This document shows, in pieces, positions 7,398 through 15,148 of a stretch of 19,606 nucleotides of DNA; within the stretch, counting starts at the first letter, position 1; each line of letters begins with the position of its first letter. Made by a program: the position numbers and the translations under genes. Source of the DNA: an uncultured Pseudomonadota bacterium (GTDB lineage Bacteria > Pseudomonadota > Gammaproteobacteria > Steroidobacterales > Steroidobacteraceae). A model generated the notes under the pieces. That model had not been told where the DNA came from. It searched no databases and saw only the letters and a list, made by a program, of their open reading frames with translations. The stretch spans positions 1 to 19,606 of the forward strand of contig CAITAM010000437.1 in assembly GCA_903890265.1 (NCBI GenBank), in the 5' to 3' direction.

Positions 7398-8312
7398 ATG
7401 ACCGGTATCCGATCGCCGATGTCCCATCTGCGCCAGCTCGAGGCCGAGAGTATTTTCATTTTCCGCGAAGTTTTCGCCGAGAGTGAACATCCGGTTTTGC
7501 TGTACTCGGTTGGCAAGGACAGCTCGGTGCTTTTGCACCTGGCACTCAAGGCCTGCTACCCGGCTCCACTGCCCATGCCGGTCCTTCATATCGACACGAC
7601 CTGGAAGTTCCGGGAGATGTATGCGTTCAGGGATCAGATCGCGGTAACGCACGGACTGAATCTCCTGGTGCATACCAATCGGGAGGGGCTTGAGCGTGGC
7701 GTCAATCCGTTTGTCAGTGGCTCCCAGGAGCACACCGACGTCATGAAGACGCAGGCGCTGCGCCAGGCGCTCGACAAGTGGGGCTTCGACGTGGCGATCG
7801 CCGGCGCCCGGCGGGACGAGGAGAAGAGCCGGGCGAAAGAACGGGTGTTCTCGTTCCGCGCCGCCGGGCACCGCTGGGACCCCAAGCAGCAGAGGCCGGA
7901 GCTCTGGTCGCTGTACAACGGCCGCAAGCGTCGCGGCGAGTCGATGCGCGTATTTCCGCTGTCGAACTGGACCGAGTTCGATATATGGGATTACATAATG
8001 CTGGAGCGTATTCCGGTCGTGCCGCTGTATTTTGCGGCACCCCGGCCGGTCGTCGAGCGCGGCGGCTTGCTGTTGATGGTCGACGACGAGCGCTTTCCCC
8101 TCCGGCCCGGTGAAGTGCCACAAATACGGTCCGTTCGGTTCCGGACGCTCGGCTGCTATCCGCTGACGGGCGCCACGCCAAGCACAGCGTCCGATCTGCC
8201 CACTCTCCTGCAGGAAATGCGGACGATCACAACCTCCGAACGGCAGGGTCGCGCGATTGACCACGACGGAGCGGCCTCCATGGAGGCTAAGAAACGTGAG
8301 GGCTACTTCTAA
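7398..8312 (+). CDS. cysD: Sulfate adenylyltransferase subunit 2
   Basis: The catalytic small subunit of ATP sulfurylase makes adenosine 5'-phosphosulfate (APS) from sulfate and ATP; the CysN GTPase drives the reaction. The protein has 304 residues, the usual length. THLRQLEAES of E. coli CysD is matched by SHLRQLEAES at 9-18. The PP-loop SVGKDSS is at 37-43, LHIDTTWKFREMY follows, and the end EAKKREGYF is the family's conserved C-terminus. The ATG at 7398 has AGGA six bases upstream. A second ATG seven codons in (7419) is less likely because the family normally has a short N-terminal lead. The stop abuts the GTG of cysNC. The reductive steps (cysH, cysIJ) are not here. Confidence 0.97.
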   Translation: MTGIRSPMSHLRQLEAESIFIFREVFAESEHPVLLYSVGKDSSVLLHLALKACYPAPLPMPVLHIDTTWKFREMYAFRDQIAVTHGLNLLVHTNREGLERGVNPFVSGSQEHTDVMKTQALRQALDKWGFDVAIAGARRDEEKSRAKERVFSFRAAGHRWDPKQQRPELWSLYNGRKRRGESMRVFPLSNWTEFDIWDYIMLERIPVVPLYFAAPRPVVERGGLLLMVDDERFPLRPGEVPQIRSVRFRTLGCYPLTGATPSTASDLPTLLQEMRTITTSERQGRAIDHDGAASMEAKKREGYF

Positions 8313-10268
8313 GTGACCACGGCGAGGACACCGCTCGTGGTTTCCGGGACGGCGACTCCCGAGGCCCGCTCAACGGCGCCGGCGCTCAGGTTCATCACCT
8401 GTGGCTCGGTCGATGACGGCAAATCAACCCTGATCGGTCGACTGCTGTACGAGTCGAGACTCGTCTACGACGACCATCTGGAGTCCCTCGGCGTGGATTC
8501 GCAGAGATTCGGCACCCGCGGCGCGGAACCCGATTACGCCCTGCTGGTCGACGGGCTGGCGGCCGAGCGCGAGCAGGGCATCACCATCGACGTGGCGTAC
8601 CGGTACTTCGCCACGTCGGCGCGTAACTACGTCGTGGCGGACACACCAGGACACGAACAGTACACGCGGAACATGGTGACCGGCGCCTCCAATGCGGACG
8701 TGGCCGTCGTGCTGGTCGATGCACGAAAGGGCGTTCTTGTTCAGACCAGGCGGCACAGCTTCCTCGTGTCGCTGCTTGGCATCCGGCACGTCGTGCTGGT
8801 CGTCAACAAGATGGACCTCGTTGATTTCTCGGAGCCTGCATTCCAGGCGATCGTCCGTTCCTATCGTCAGTTCGCCGACACGCTCGGATTCCGATCCGTC
8901 GTCGCCATTCCCGCGTGCGCGGTGCGGGGAGACAACGTCACGCGCGCCTCCGATTCCATGCCCTGGTATCACGGCCCGTCGATGATGGAATACCTCGACG
9001 CGCTGCAACTGGCCCCGAGCGATGAGACCGCGGGGTTTGCCATGCCCGTGCAGTGGGTGAACCGGCCGAACGCCGATTTTCGCGGCTATGCCGGCCGCAT
9101 AGTCGCCGGTTGGGTGCGCAAGGGCGACGCAGTCAAGGTACTGCCCTCGGGGCGTGAGTCGATCGTCGACCGGATTGTGGTGAAAGACGGCGATCCTGAG
9201 GAGGCGGGCGCCGGCGAGTCCGTCACCCTGACGCTACGCGACGCGCTAGACGTCAGTCGAGGCGACGTCCTTTGTCGACGCGACGCGACAATCGAGTGCG
9301 CGGCCCAGTTCGAGGCAACGGTGGTGTGGATGCACGACGAGCCGCTTTTACAGGGGCGTGAGTACCTGTTCCGGCAGGCCAGTCGTACGGTCCTCGCGAC
9401 AGTCGCGCCGGTAAAGTACCGGATCAATGTCAACACGCTTGAGCAGCAGCCGGCGGAGCGGCTCGAGCTCAACGACATCGGCGTCGTCGAGCTCAGCCTG
9501 GACCAGGCGGTTGCCTTTACGCCGTACGCCTCGAATCGCGACCTGGGTGGCTTCATCCTCATCGACCGGCTGTCAGGTGCCACCGTGGGCGCGGGGCTGC
9601 TTCATTTTGCGCTTCGGCGGTCACAGAATATCCGCTGGCAGGCGATCGATGTTGACAGGCATGTACGCGCGGCGCAGAAGGGACAGAAAGGCTGCGTCAT
9701 CTGGATGACGGGTCTGTCCGGTGCCGGGAAGTCGACCATCGCGAATCTGGTCGACAGGGGGCTCGTCGCTGCCGGTCGGCACAGCTACGTGCTCGACGGC
9801 GATAACGTGCGCCACGGACTGAACAAGGATCTTGGCTTCACGGCCCAGGACCGGGTCGAAAACATTCGGCGGGTCGCTGAGGTGGCGGCGCTGATGGCAG
9901 ACGCCGGACTGGTGACGATCGTCTCCTTTATTTCGCCGTTCGAGGCCGAACGGCGCATGGCTCGCGCGCTGGTGCCACCCGGCACATTCATCGAGGTACA
10001 CGTCGATACTCCGCTGCGAGTCGCGGAAGCGAGGGACGTCAAAGGTCTCTACGCAAAGGCACGGCGCGGCGCACTCACGAACTTCACCGGTATCGACTCG
10101 CCCTACGAGGCACCGAAGGCACCTGAAATCCACCTCGACACGACGGTTCTGACTGCCGAGGGGGCCGCCGAGAGGATTATCGGGTACCTCCTCGAGGCCG
10201 GGATCATCGGCAGTCTGGACGGGCGGCCGGAGCCCGGCAAAGCCGGGCCGCCGCCCACGGTCCCGTAG
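8313..10268 (+). CDS. cysNC: Bifunctional sulfate adenylyltransferase subunit 1 / APS kinase
   Basis: A fusion of 651 residues. The CysN part is an EF-Tu-like GTPase: G1 GSVDDGKST at 31-39, G3 DTPGHEQY, G4 NKMD, then beta-barrel domains ending near residue 440. The CysC part is APS kinase: P-loop GLSGAGKST at 467-475, FISPFEAERRMAR, then RDVKGLYAKARRG and NFTGIDSPYE. Together with CysD it turns sulfate into APS and then PAPS. Translation starts with GTG directly after the cysD TAA, with GAGGG about 10 bases upstream inside cysD; coupled translation is likely. The fusion is common in proteobacteria. The last 14 codons encode a Pro/Gly-rich tail that overlaps a large hairpin and seems to lie beyond the kinase fold. 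Confidence 0.97.
   Translation: MTTARTPLVVSGTATPEARSTAPALRFITCGSVDDGKSTLIGRLLYESRLVYDDHLESLGVDSQRFGTRGAEPDYALLVDGLAAEREQGITIDVAYRYFATSARNYVVADTPGHEQYTRNMVTGASNADVAVVLVDARKGVLVQTRRHSFLVSLLGIRHVVLVVNKMDLVDFSEPAFQAIVRSYRQFADTLGFRSVVAIPACAVRGDNVTRASDSMPWYHGPSMMEYLDALQLAPSDETAGFAMPVQWVNRPNADFRGYAGRIVAGWVRKGDAVKVLPSGRESIVDRIVVKDGDPEEAGAGESVTLTLRDALDVSRGDVLCRRDATIECAAQFEATVVWMHDEPLLQGREYLFRQASRTVLATVAPVKYRINVNTLEQQPAERLELNDIGVVELSLDQAVAFTPYASNRDLGGFILIDRLSGATVGAGLLHFALRRSQNIRWQAIDVDRHVRAAQKGQKGCVIWMTGLSGAGKSTIANLVDRGLVAAGRHSYVLDGDNVRHGLNKDLGFTAQDRVENIRRVAEVAALMADAGLVTIVSFISPFEAERRMARALVPPGTFIEVHVDTPLRVAEARDVKGLYAKARRGALTNFTGIDSPYEAPKAPEIHLDTTVLTAEGAAERIIGYLLEAGIIGSLDGRPEPGKAGPPPTVP
10221..10256 (+). 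terminator. Large GC hairpin at the 3' end of cysNC (possible terminator or RNA stabiliser)
   Basis: Two nested stems are exact: GGGCGGC (10221-10227) with GCCGCCC (10250-10256), and GCCCGGC (10232-10238) with GCCGGGC (10242-10248) around an AAA loop. Four bases on the left and one on the right separate the stems. The stop codon lies 10 bases beyond. There is no T-run, so it is not a classic intrinsic terminator. Confidence 0.4.
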
Positions 10269-10338
10269 GTCCGCCGGTTCCGGAACGGTCCTCTACCCTC
10301 AACCGGGGCGTGGCGTAGGTACGGGCTCCCGGTTTCGT

Positions 10339-10344
10339 TATAGT
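10339..10344 (+). promoter_or_regulatory. Candidate -10 element for icmF
   Basis: TATAGT lies about 110 bases before the icmF ATG in the 185-base gap after cysNC. The best -35 at 17-base spacing (TAGGTA, 10316-10321) matches only three of six bases, so this is weak. The same gap has a 10-base palindrome GTTCCGGAAC at 10277-10286. Confidence 0.25.
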
Positions 10345-10453
10345 GGATGGGTGCGGTCCTCGCCCGGTGGCTCGAAGTCGCTGGCGGCGGATCTGGTTGG
10401 CGTGCGACCGCCGAGCACCACCCGGCGATGATCGCAGGATCGAGGAGAACCCC

Positions 10454-13400
10454 ATGAGCAGCACCACGCCCCTGTCGCCCGTCACGGCCGAGGAAGGCAG
10501 TGACCCCACGCCCCTGAGATTCGTTACGGCGGCCTCGCTCTTTGACGGGCACGACGCCGCGATCAATGTCATGCGGCGCCTCATTCAGGGCCAGGGCGGG
10601 GAGGTTGTGCACCTTGGGCATAACCGGTCCGTCGAGGACATTGTCAGGGCAGCGCTGCAGGAAGACGCGGACGCCATCGCCGTGTCGTCGTACCAGGGTG
10701 GCCACAACGAGTTTTTCCGCTACATGGTGACGATGCTGCGCGAGCGCGGTGCCCAGCACATCCGGGTTTTCGGTGGTGGTGGCGGAACGATCACGCCGGA
10801 GGAAATTCGTGCGCTCCAGGGCGAGGGCGTGGAGCGCATCTACCATCCCAACGACGGCGCGCAGCTGGGTCTCGTCGGCATGATCGAGGACCTGATGACG
10901 CGGGCGCGGAGTGGCCGCGTTCCGACCGAGGTGCCCTCGCGCGTCGACATCGGCGACGACTATTCGGTCGCGCGGATGTTGTCGGCCATCGAGGAGCAGA
11001 AGTTGTCTGCTGACGCGCTCTCGGCCCTGCGCAAGCGCTGGGAGCTCGCAGGCAAGAAGACGCCGGTGGTCGGCTTCACCGGTACCGGTGGTGCCGGCAA
11101 GTCATCGGTGGTTGACGAGCTTCTGCAGCGTTTTCTGGCGGCGTTTCCGGAGATGCGCATCGCCGTTCTCGCCGTCGATCCGACCCGTCGGCGCTCGGGC
11201 GGCGCGCTCCTCGGCGATCGCATCCGCATGAATGCGCTGAGATCCCCCCGGGTCTTCATGCGATCGCTGGCCACGCGTCGACAGCACGCGGCGACGAGCC
11301 CGGTGCTGGCCGATTGCATCGGCTTTCTGAAGGGCCAGGGCTACGATCTCGTTATCGTCGAAACCGCAGGTATCGGCCAGGCAGACACAGAAATCGTTGA
11401 TTTGGTGGACTTCTCTGTCTATGTCATGACGTCGGATTACGGCGCCCCCAGCCAGCTCGAAAAGATCGACATGATCGACTTCGCCGACCTCGTCGTCCTG
11501 AATAAATACGATCGTCGCGGAGCGCAGGACGCCCTGCGTGACGTGCGCAAACAGTGGCGGCGAAATCACGTCAACTTCGGTGCGGCTGACGAGGACGTGC
11601 CGGTTTACGCGACCATCGCCTCGCAGTTCAACGACCCCGGTATCACGTGGATGTTCGCGAACCTCTGTCGCCTTCTGGCGGCGAAGGTCGGGCTGGACTC
11701 GTCCCGCTGGACGCCTGCGGTAGATACATCGGTTCGCGAGCCCCGTGACACCGTGCTGATTCCGTCGAGCAGGACGCGTTACCTGTCGGAGATCGCGGAG
11801 TTCGCGAGGCGCGACAACGCGGCTATTGACGCCGAGCGGAAGGCCGTCGAGCTTGTCCAGTCGGCTTGGCTCGCCCTCGCCAGCCTCGATGATCCACACT
11901 TGCCGGCCGAGCTCATGCCCTACGCGGACGCGGACCTCGCCGACGGTGATGCCACCATCGTGAGGCTCCGGCGGCGCTACAACGACGCGCTGGCCACGCT
12001 GCCCCGGGAATCCGTCGAGCTGCTGCAGCAGTGGCCGGCGGTACGGGCGGGCGTGACGGACGCGGAATACCGCTACCAGGTACGCGGCAACACGATCACC
12101 GGCAGCAACTACACGGAGTCCCTGGCGCGCCTGAAGGTGCCAAAGGTCGCGGCCCCGAGGCTTCGCGGCTGGAGCGACCTGCTGCAGTTCCTGCGGAAGG
12201 AAAATCTCCCCGGACACTACCCTTACACGGCGGGCATCTATCCCTACCGGCGGGCCGGCGAGGAGCCGATCCGCATGTTTGCCGGCGAGGGAACGCCGGA
12301 GCGAACCAACCGGCGCTTCCACTATCTGAGCGCCGGGCAGAAGGCCACGCGGCTCTCGACGGCCTTCGATTCGGTGACCTTGTACGGTGAGGACCCGCAC
12401 GAGCGACCGGATATTTACGGCAAGGTCGGTAACTCCGGTGTCAGCATCGCAACGCTCGATGACATGAAGAAACTCTACTCGGGTTTCAATCTCTGCGACC
12501 CGATGACCTCCGTGTCCATGACGATCAATGGGCCGGCGCCGATCATCCTCGCGATGTTCATGAATACCGCCATTGATCAGCAGGTTGAAACCTATCTGCG
12601 CGCCGACGCGAGCCGCTGGACCGAGGCACAGCAGACGATCGACGGGATGTACGCGGGCCGTGCCCGGCCCGTTTACGACGGCGAGCTGCCGCAGGGACAC
12701 GACGGTCTCGGGCTCGGCCTGCTGGGCGTGTCCGGGCGTGATCTGGTACCTGAGGAGACCTACGTCGCTATCGCGACCGACGCGCTGAAGGCCGTCCGCG
12801 GCACTGTTCAGGCGGATATCTTCAAGGAAGATCAGGCCCAGAACACCTGCATCTTTTCGACGGAGTTCGCGCTCAGGATGATGGGCGACGTGCAGGAATC
12901 GTTCATCCGGCGTGGCGTGCGCAATTTCTACTCCGTGTCGATTAGCGGGTACCACATCGCGGAGGCGGGTGCGAACCCGATCTCGCAGCTGGCTTTTACG
13001 CTGTCGAACGGCTTTACGATCGTCGAGTATTACCTCGCGCGGGGCATGCACATCGACGAGTTTGCGCCGAACCTGTCGTTCTTTTTCTCGAACGGCATGG
13101 ATCCGGAGTACAGCGTCATCGGGCGCGTCGCGCGCAGAATATGGGCCCGCGCCATGCGGCATCGCTACGGTGCAAGCCCGCGCAGCCAGATGATGAAGTA
13201 TCACATCCAGACGTCCGGTCGGTCGCTGCACGCGCAGGAAATTCAGTTCAACGATATCCGGACGACGCTGCAGGCGCTCTACGCGCTCCTCGATAACTGC
13301 AACTCGCTGCACACAAATGCGTACGACGAGGCGATAACGACCCCTACCGAGGAGTCGGTCCGGCGTGCGGTGGCCATTCAGCTCATCATCAACCGCGAGC

Positions 13401-13900
13401 TTGGACTCAACGCCTGCGAGAATGCCCTGCAGGGCAGCTACCTGATCGAGGAACTGACGGATCTGGTCGAGGAAGCCGTCTACCGCGAGTTCGACGCCCT
13501 GACAGAGCGGGGTGGGGTGCTTGGCGCGATGGACACGATGTACCAGCGCGGGAAGATCCAGGACGAGAGCCTCTACTACGAACATAAGAAGTTCGACGGG
13601 TCGCTGCCGTTGATCGGCGTCAACACGTTCTTGCCGAAAGAGCGCGGTGGCGAGATCACGACGACGATCGAGCTGATCCGGAGCACCGAAGAAGAAAAGC
13701 GCGCCCAGATCACGAACACGAGGTCTTACGCGGAAGCGAGGAACCCGTTGAAACCCACGGCGCTTCGCAACCTGCAGGCGGCGGCGCGCCAACGGCAGAA
13801 CATGTTCGAGGAGCTGCTGGACGCCGTGCGCTACTGCTCGCTGGGGCAGATCAGCCACGCCCTGTACGAGGTCGGCGGCGAGTACCGCAGGAACATGTAG
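10454..13900 (+). CDS. icmF: Fused isobutyryl-CoA mutase IcmF (B12 domain, G-protein chaperone, mutase)
   Basis: It interconverts isobutyryl-CoA and n-butyryl-CoA with adenosylcobalamin. The protein has 1148 residues. The B12-binding domain comes first, with DGHD at 31-34 (His33 is the likely cobalt ligand) and SSYQGGH. A MeaB-like G-protein follows, with Walker A GTGGAGKSS at 210-218, and then the large mutase domain from about residue 570. Phe609 in RMFAGEG and Gln796 in AQNTCIF occupy the positions of Tyr89 and Arg207 of methylmalonyl-CoA mutase. Phe/Gln is the isobutyryl-CoA mutase pair. His834 in SGYH is the conserved active-site histidine. The ATG at 10454 follows GAGGAG closely; the frame is open another 37 codons upstream, without support. 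Related substrates such as pivalyl-CoA cannot be excluded. It converges on the MaoC gene with one base between stops. Confidence 0.95.
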   Translation: MSSTTPLSPVTAEEGSDPTPLRFVTAASLFDGHDAAINVMRRLIQGQGGEVVHLGHNRSVEDIVRAALQEDADAIAVSSYQGGHNEFFRYMVTMLRERGAQHIRVFGGGGGTITPEEIRALQGEGVERIYHPNDGAQLGLVGMIEDLMTRARSGRVPTEVPSRVDIGDDYSVARMLSAIEEQKLSADALSALRKRWELAGKKTPVVGFTGTGGAGKSSVVDELLQRFLAAFPEMRIAVLAVDPTRRRSGGALLGDRIRMNALRSPRVFMRSLATRRQHAATSPVLADCIGFLKGQGYDLVIVETAGIGQADTEIVDLVDFSVYVMTSDYGAPSQLEKIDMIDFADLVVLNKYDRRGAQDALRDVRKQWRRNHVNFGAADEDVPVYATIASQFNDPGITWMFANLCRLLAAKVGLDSSRWTPAVDTSVREPRDTVLIPSSRTRYLSEIAEFARRDNAAIDAERKAVELVQSAWLALASLDDPHLPAELMPYADADLADGDATIVRLRRRYNDALATLPRESVELLQQWPAVRAGVTDAEYRYQVRGNTITGSNYTESLARLKVPKVAAPRLRGWSDLLQFLRKENLPGHYPYTAGIYPYRRAGEEPIRMFAGEGTPERTNRRFHYLSAGQKATRLSTAFDSVTLYGEDPHERPDIYGKVGNSGVSIATLDDMKKLYSGFNLCDPMTSVSMTINGPAPIILAMFMNTAIDQQVETYLRADASRWTEAQQTIDGMYAGRARPVYDGELPQGHDGLGLGLLGVSGRDLVPEETYVAIATDALKAVRGTVQADIFKEDQAQNTCIFSTEFALRMMGDVQESFIRRGVRNFYSVSISGYHIAEAGANPISQLAFTLSNGFTIVEYYLARGMHIDEFAPNLSFFFSNGMDPEYSVIGRVARRIWARAMRHRYGASPRSQMMKYHIQTSGRSLHAQEIQFNDIRTTLQALYALLDNCNSLHTNAYDEAITTPTEESVRRAVAIQLIINRELGLNACENALQGSYLIEELTDLVEEAVYREFDALTERGGVLGAMDTMYQRGKIQDESLYYEHKKFDGSLPLIGVNTFLPKERGGEITTTIELIRSTEEEKRAQITNTRSYAEARNPLKPTALRNLQAAARQRQNMFEELLDAVRYCSLGQISHALYEVGGEYRRNM

Positions 13901-13901
13901 G

Positions 13902-14363
13902 TTAAGACCGATCGGGTTGCGGGCGGCGGCGTACGAGAATGGCGCCGCTGTAGCTCATCACATCGACTCGGTTCTGGTTTACGGTGCTCCAGCCGGCGCG
14001 CACGATCCCCATCTCCGGGCGGCTTCTCGAAGCCCTGACGTCCAGCGTTTCCTGGCGAACGGACAGAACGTCGCCTGGGTATACCGGCACCAGCCACTTG
14101 AGATCCTCGACACCGGGCGAGCCCAGCGACTGGACGCCCTCCGCCTGCCAGTGGTCGACCATCATGCGCATCGTCATTGCGCACGTGTGCCAGCCACTGG
14201 CCGCGAGGCGGCCAAAGTACGTGGCCGCGGCAGCGTCGTCATCGAGATGGAAGGGCTGTGGATCGTAGTCTTTCGCGAACCGCAGGACTTCGTCGCGCGA
14301 TACGAGGTAGCGACCGAACTCCTCAACCTGGCCGACGAGGCAGTCTTCGAGATACCGCGTCAT
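13902..14363 (-). CDS. MaoC-like hydratase/dehydratase
   Basis: A single hot-dog-fold protein of 153 residues. The hydratase-2 motif D-x-x-P-x-H is present as Asp34, Pro37 and His39 in DPQPFH, with the typical ASGWHTCAMTMRMMVD helix at 55-70. Such enzymes usually hydrate enoyl-CoA esters to (R)-3-hydroxyacyl-CoA or dehydrate in reverse; the acyl chain here is unknown. It is the third gene of a tight minus-strand operon: its ATG is 7 bases after the SDR stop. The pairing with an SDR suggests consecutive hydration and dehydrogenation of one intermediate. Its stop is one base from that of icmF on the other strand. Confidence 0.88.
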   Translation of the reverse strand: MTRYLEDCLVGQVEEFGRYLVSRDEVLRFAKDYDPQPFHLDDDAAAATYFGRLAASGWHTCAMTMRMMVDHWQAEGVQSLGSPGVEDLKWLVPVYPGDVLSVRQETLDVRASRSRPEMGIVRAGWSTVNQNRVDVMSYSGAILVRRRPQPDRS

Positions 14364-14370
14364 CGAGGGC

Positions 14371-15147
14371 TCAGAGCCGCATCCCGCCCGTCACCGCCAG
14401 GACCTCGCCGGTCACGTACGGGGCGCCGGCGCAGAGGTAGGCAATGACGTCGGCGTAATCCTGAGGCTCGCCGACTCGGCCAAGGGGAACGTCCCTGCGG
14501 GCCGCTTCGTTGATGTCGCCAAACGAGCATTCCCAGTTGGAGTTGACATACCCGGGTGCAATCCCGTTGACGCGCACGTCAGGTGCGAGGCCGCGGGCCA
14601 GTTCGCGAGTGAGACCAACCAGTGCCGTCTTGGCCGTCGCGTAAGCGAGGCTGCTCGCGCCGCCACCGTAGGCGGCAATGGAAGCCGTATTCACTACGGC
14701 ACCGCGTGCCCGTCGCAGCTCCGTTGCAAGCGTCTTCGTGATCCAAAAAGCGCTCATCAGGTTGATTCGGAGAATCCGGTCCCAGAAGTCGTCGGTCAGC
14801 GCGTCGAGATTGTTCGCGGCAATGGGCGTGCGCGTGAGGGGCGCTCCCGCATTGTTGACTACATAGTCTATTCCGCCGAGAAGCCCGAGTGCGTTCATCG
14901 CCGCGCCGCTCGCCTGCACAGAGTCGCTCAGATCGGCGGCGACCGGGTGGACGTCGAGTCCGTCGGCACGCAACGTGCGGATTGCATCGTCCAGCGGCTT
15001 TCCCGGAAGGTCGTTCATCGCGACTTTCGCCCCGGAGGCGGCCAGCAGTTTCGCCGTGGCAAAGCCGATGCCCGATGCGCTGCCCGTAATGAAGGCACGC
15101 CGTCCGGCAAGTTTGTAATCGATGAGCCGCGTCGGCTGGCTGTTCAC
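14371..15147 (-). CDS. Short-chain dehydrogenase/reductase (SDR)
   Basis: A classical SDR of 258 residues. The coenzyme motif TGSASGIG is at 21-28 and NNAG at 98-101. The catalytic Ser156, Tyr169 and Lys173 (YATAK) are all present. Asp46 in NDLPG, at the end of the second strand, favours NAD(H) over NADP(H). The ending YVTGEVLAVTGGMRL is normal. The frame is open further upstream, but those 42 codons are a shadow of the MFS gene's end (an Arg-rich string). The GTG at 15147, with GGGAG six bases before it, is the start. The stop of the MFS gene lies between that site and the GTG, so translation is coupled. It probably oxidises a hydroxy-acid or hydroxyacyl-CoA; the substrate is not known. Confidence 0.92.
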   Translation of the reverse strand: MNSQPTRLIDYKLAGRRAFITGSASGIGFATAKLLAASGAKVAMNDLPGKPLDDAIRTLRADGLDVHPVAADLSDSVQASGAAMNALGLLGGIDYVVNNAGAPLTRTPIAANNLDALTDDFWDRILRINLMSAFWITKTLATELRRARGAVVNTASIAAYGGGASSLAYATAKTALVGLTRELARGLAPDVRVNGIAPGYVNSNWECSFGDINEAARRDVPLGRVGEPQDYADVIAYLCAGAPYVTGEVLAVTGGMRL

Positions 15148-15148
15148 G

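Noticed and set aside
7347..8264. A 305-codon minus-strand frame over cysD.
   Set aside because: cysD is certain from motifs along its whole length; the antisense product has no recognisable features.
10277..10286. Ten-base palindrome GTTCCGGAAC downstream of cysNC.
   Set aside because: Arms do not extend beyond ten bases and no second copy was noticed; chance occurrence is plausible.
11102..13858. A 918-codon open frame antisense to icmF.
   Set aside because: High G+C with strong third-position bias in icmF removes stops from the antisense frame. The translation has no domain, low-complexity Arg/Val/Asp-rich content, and icmF is fully conserved on the other strand.
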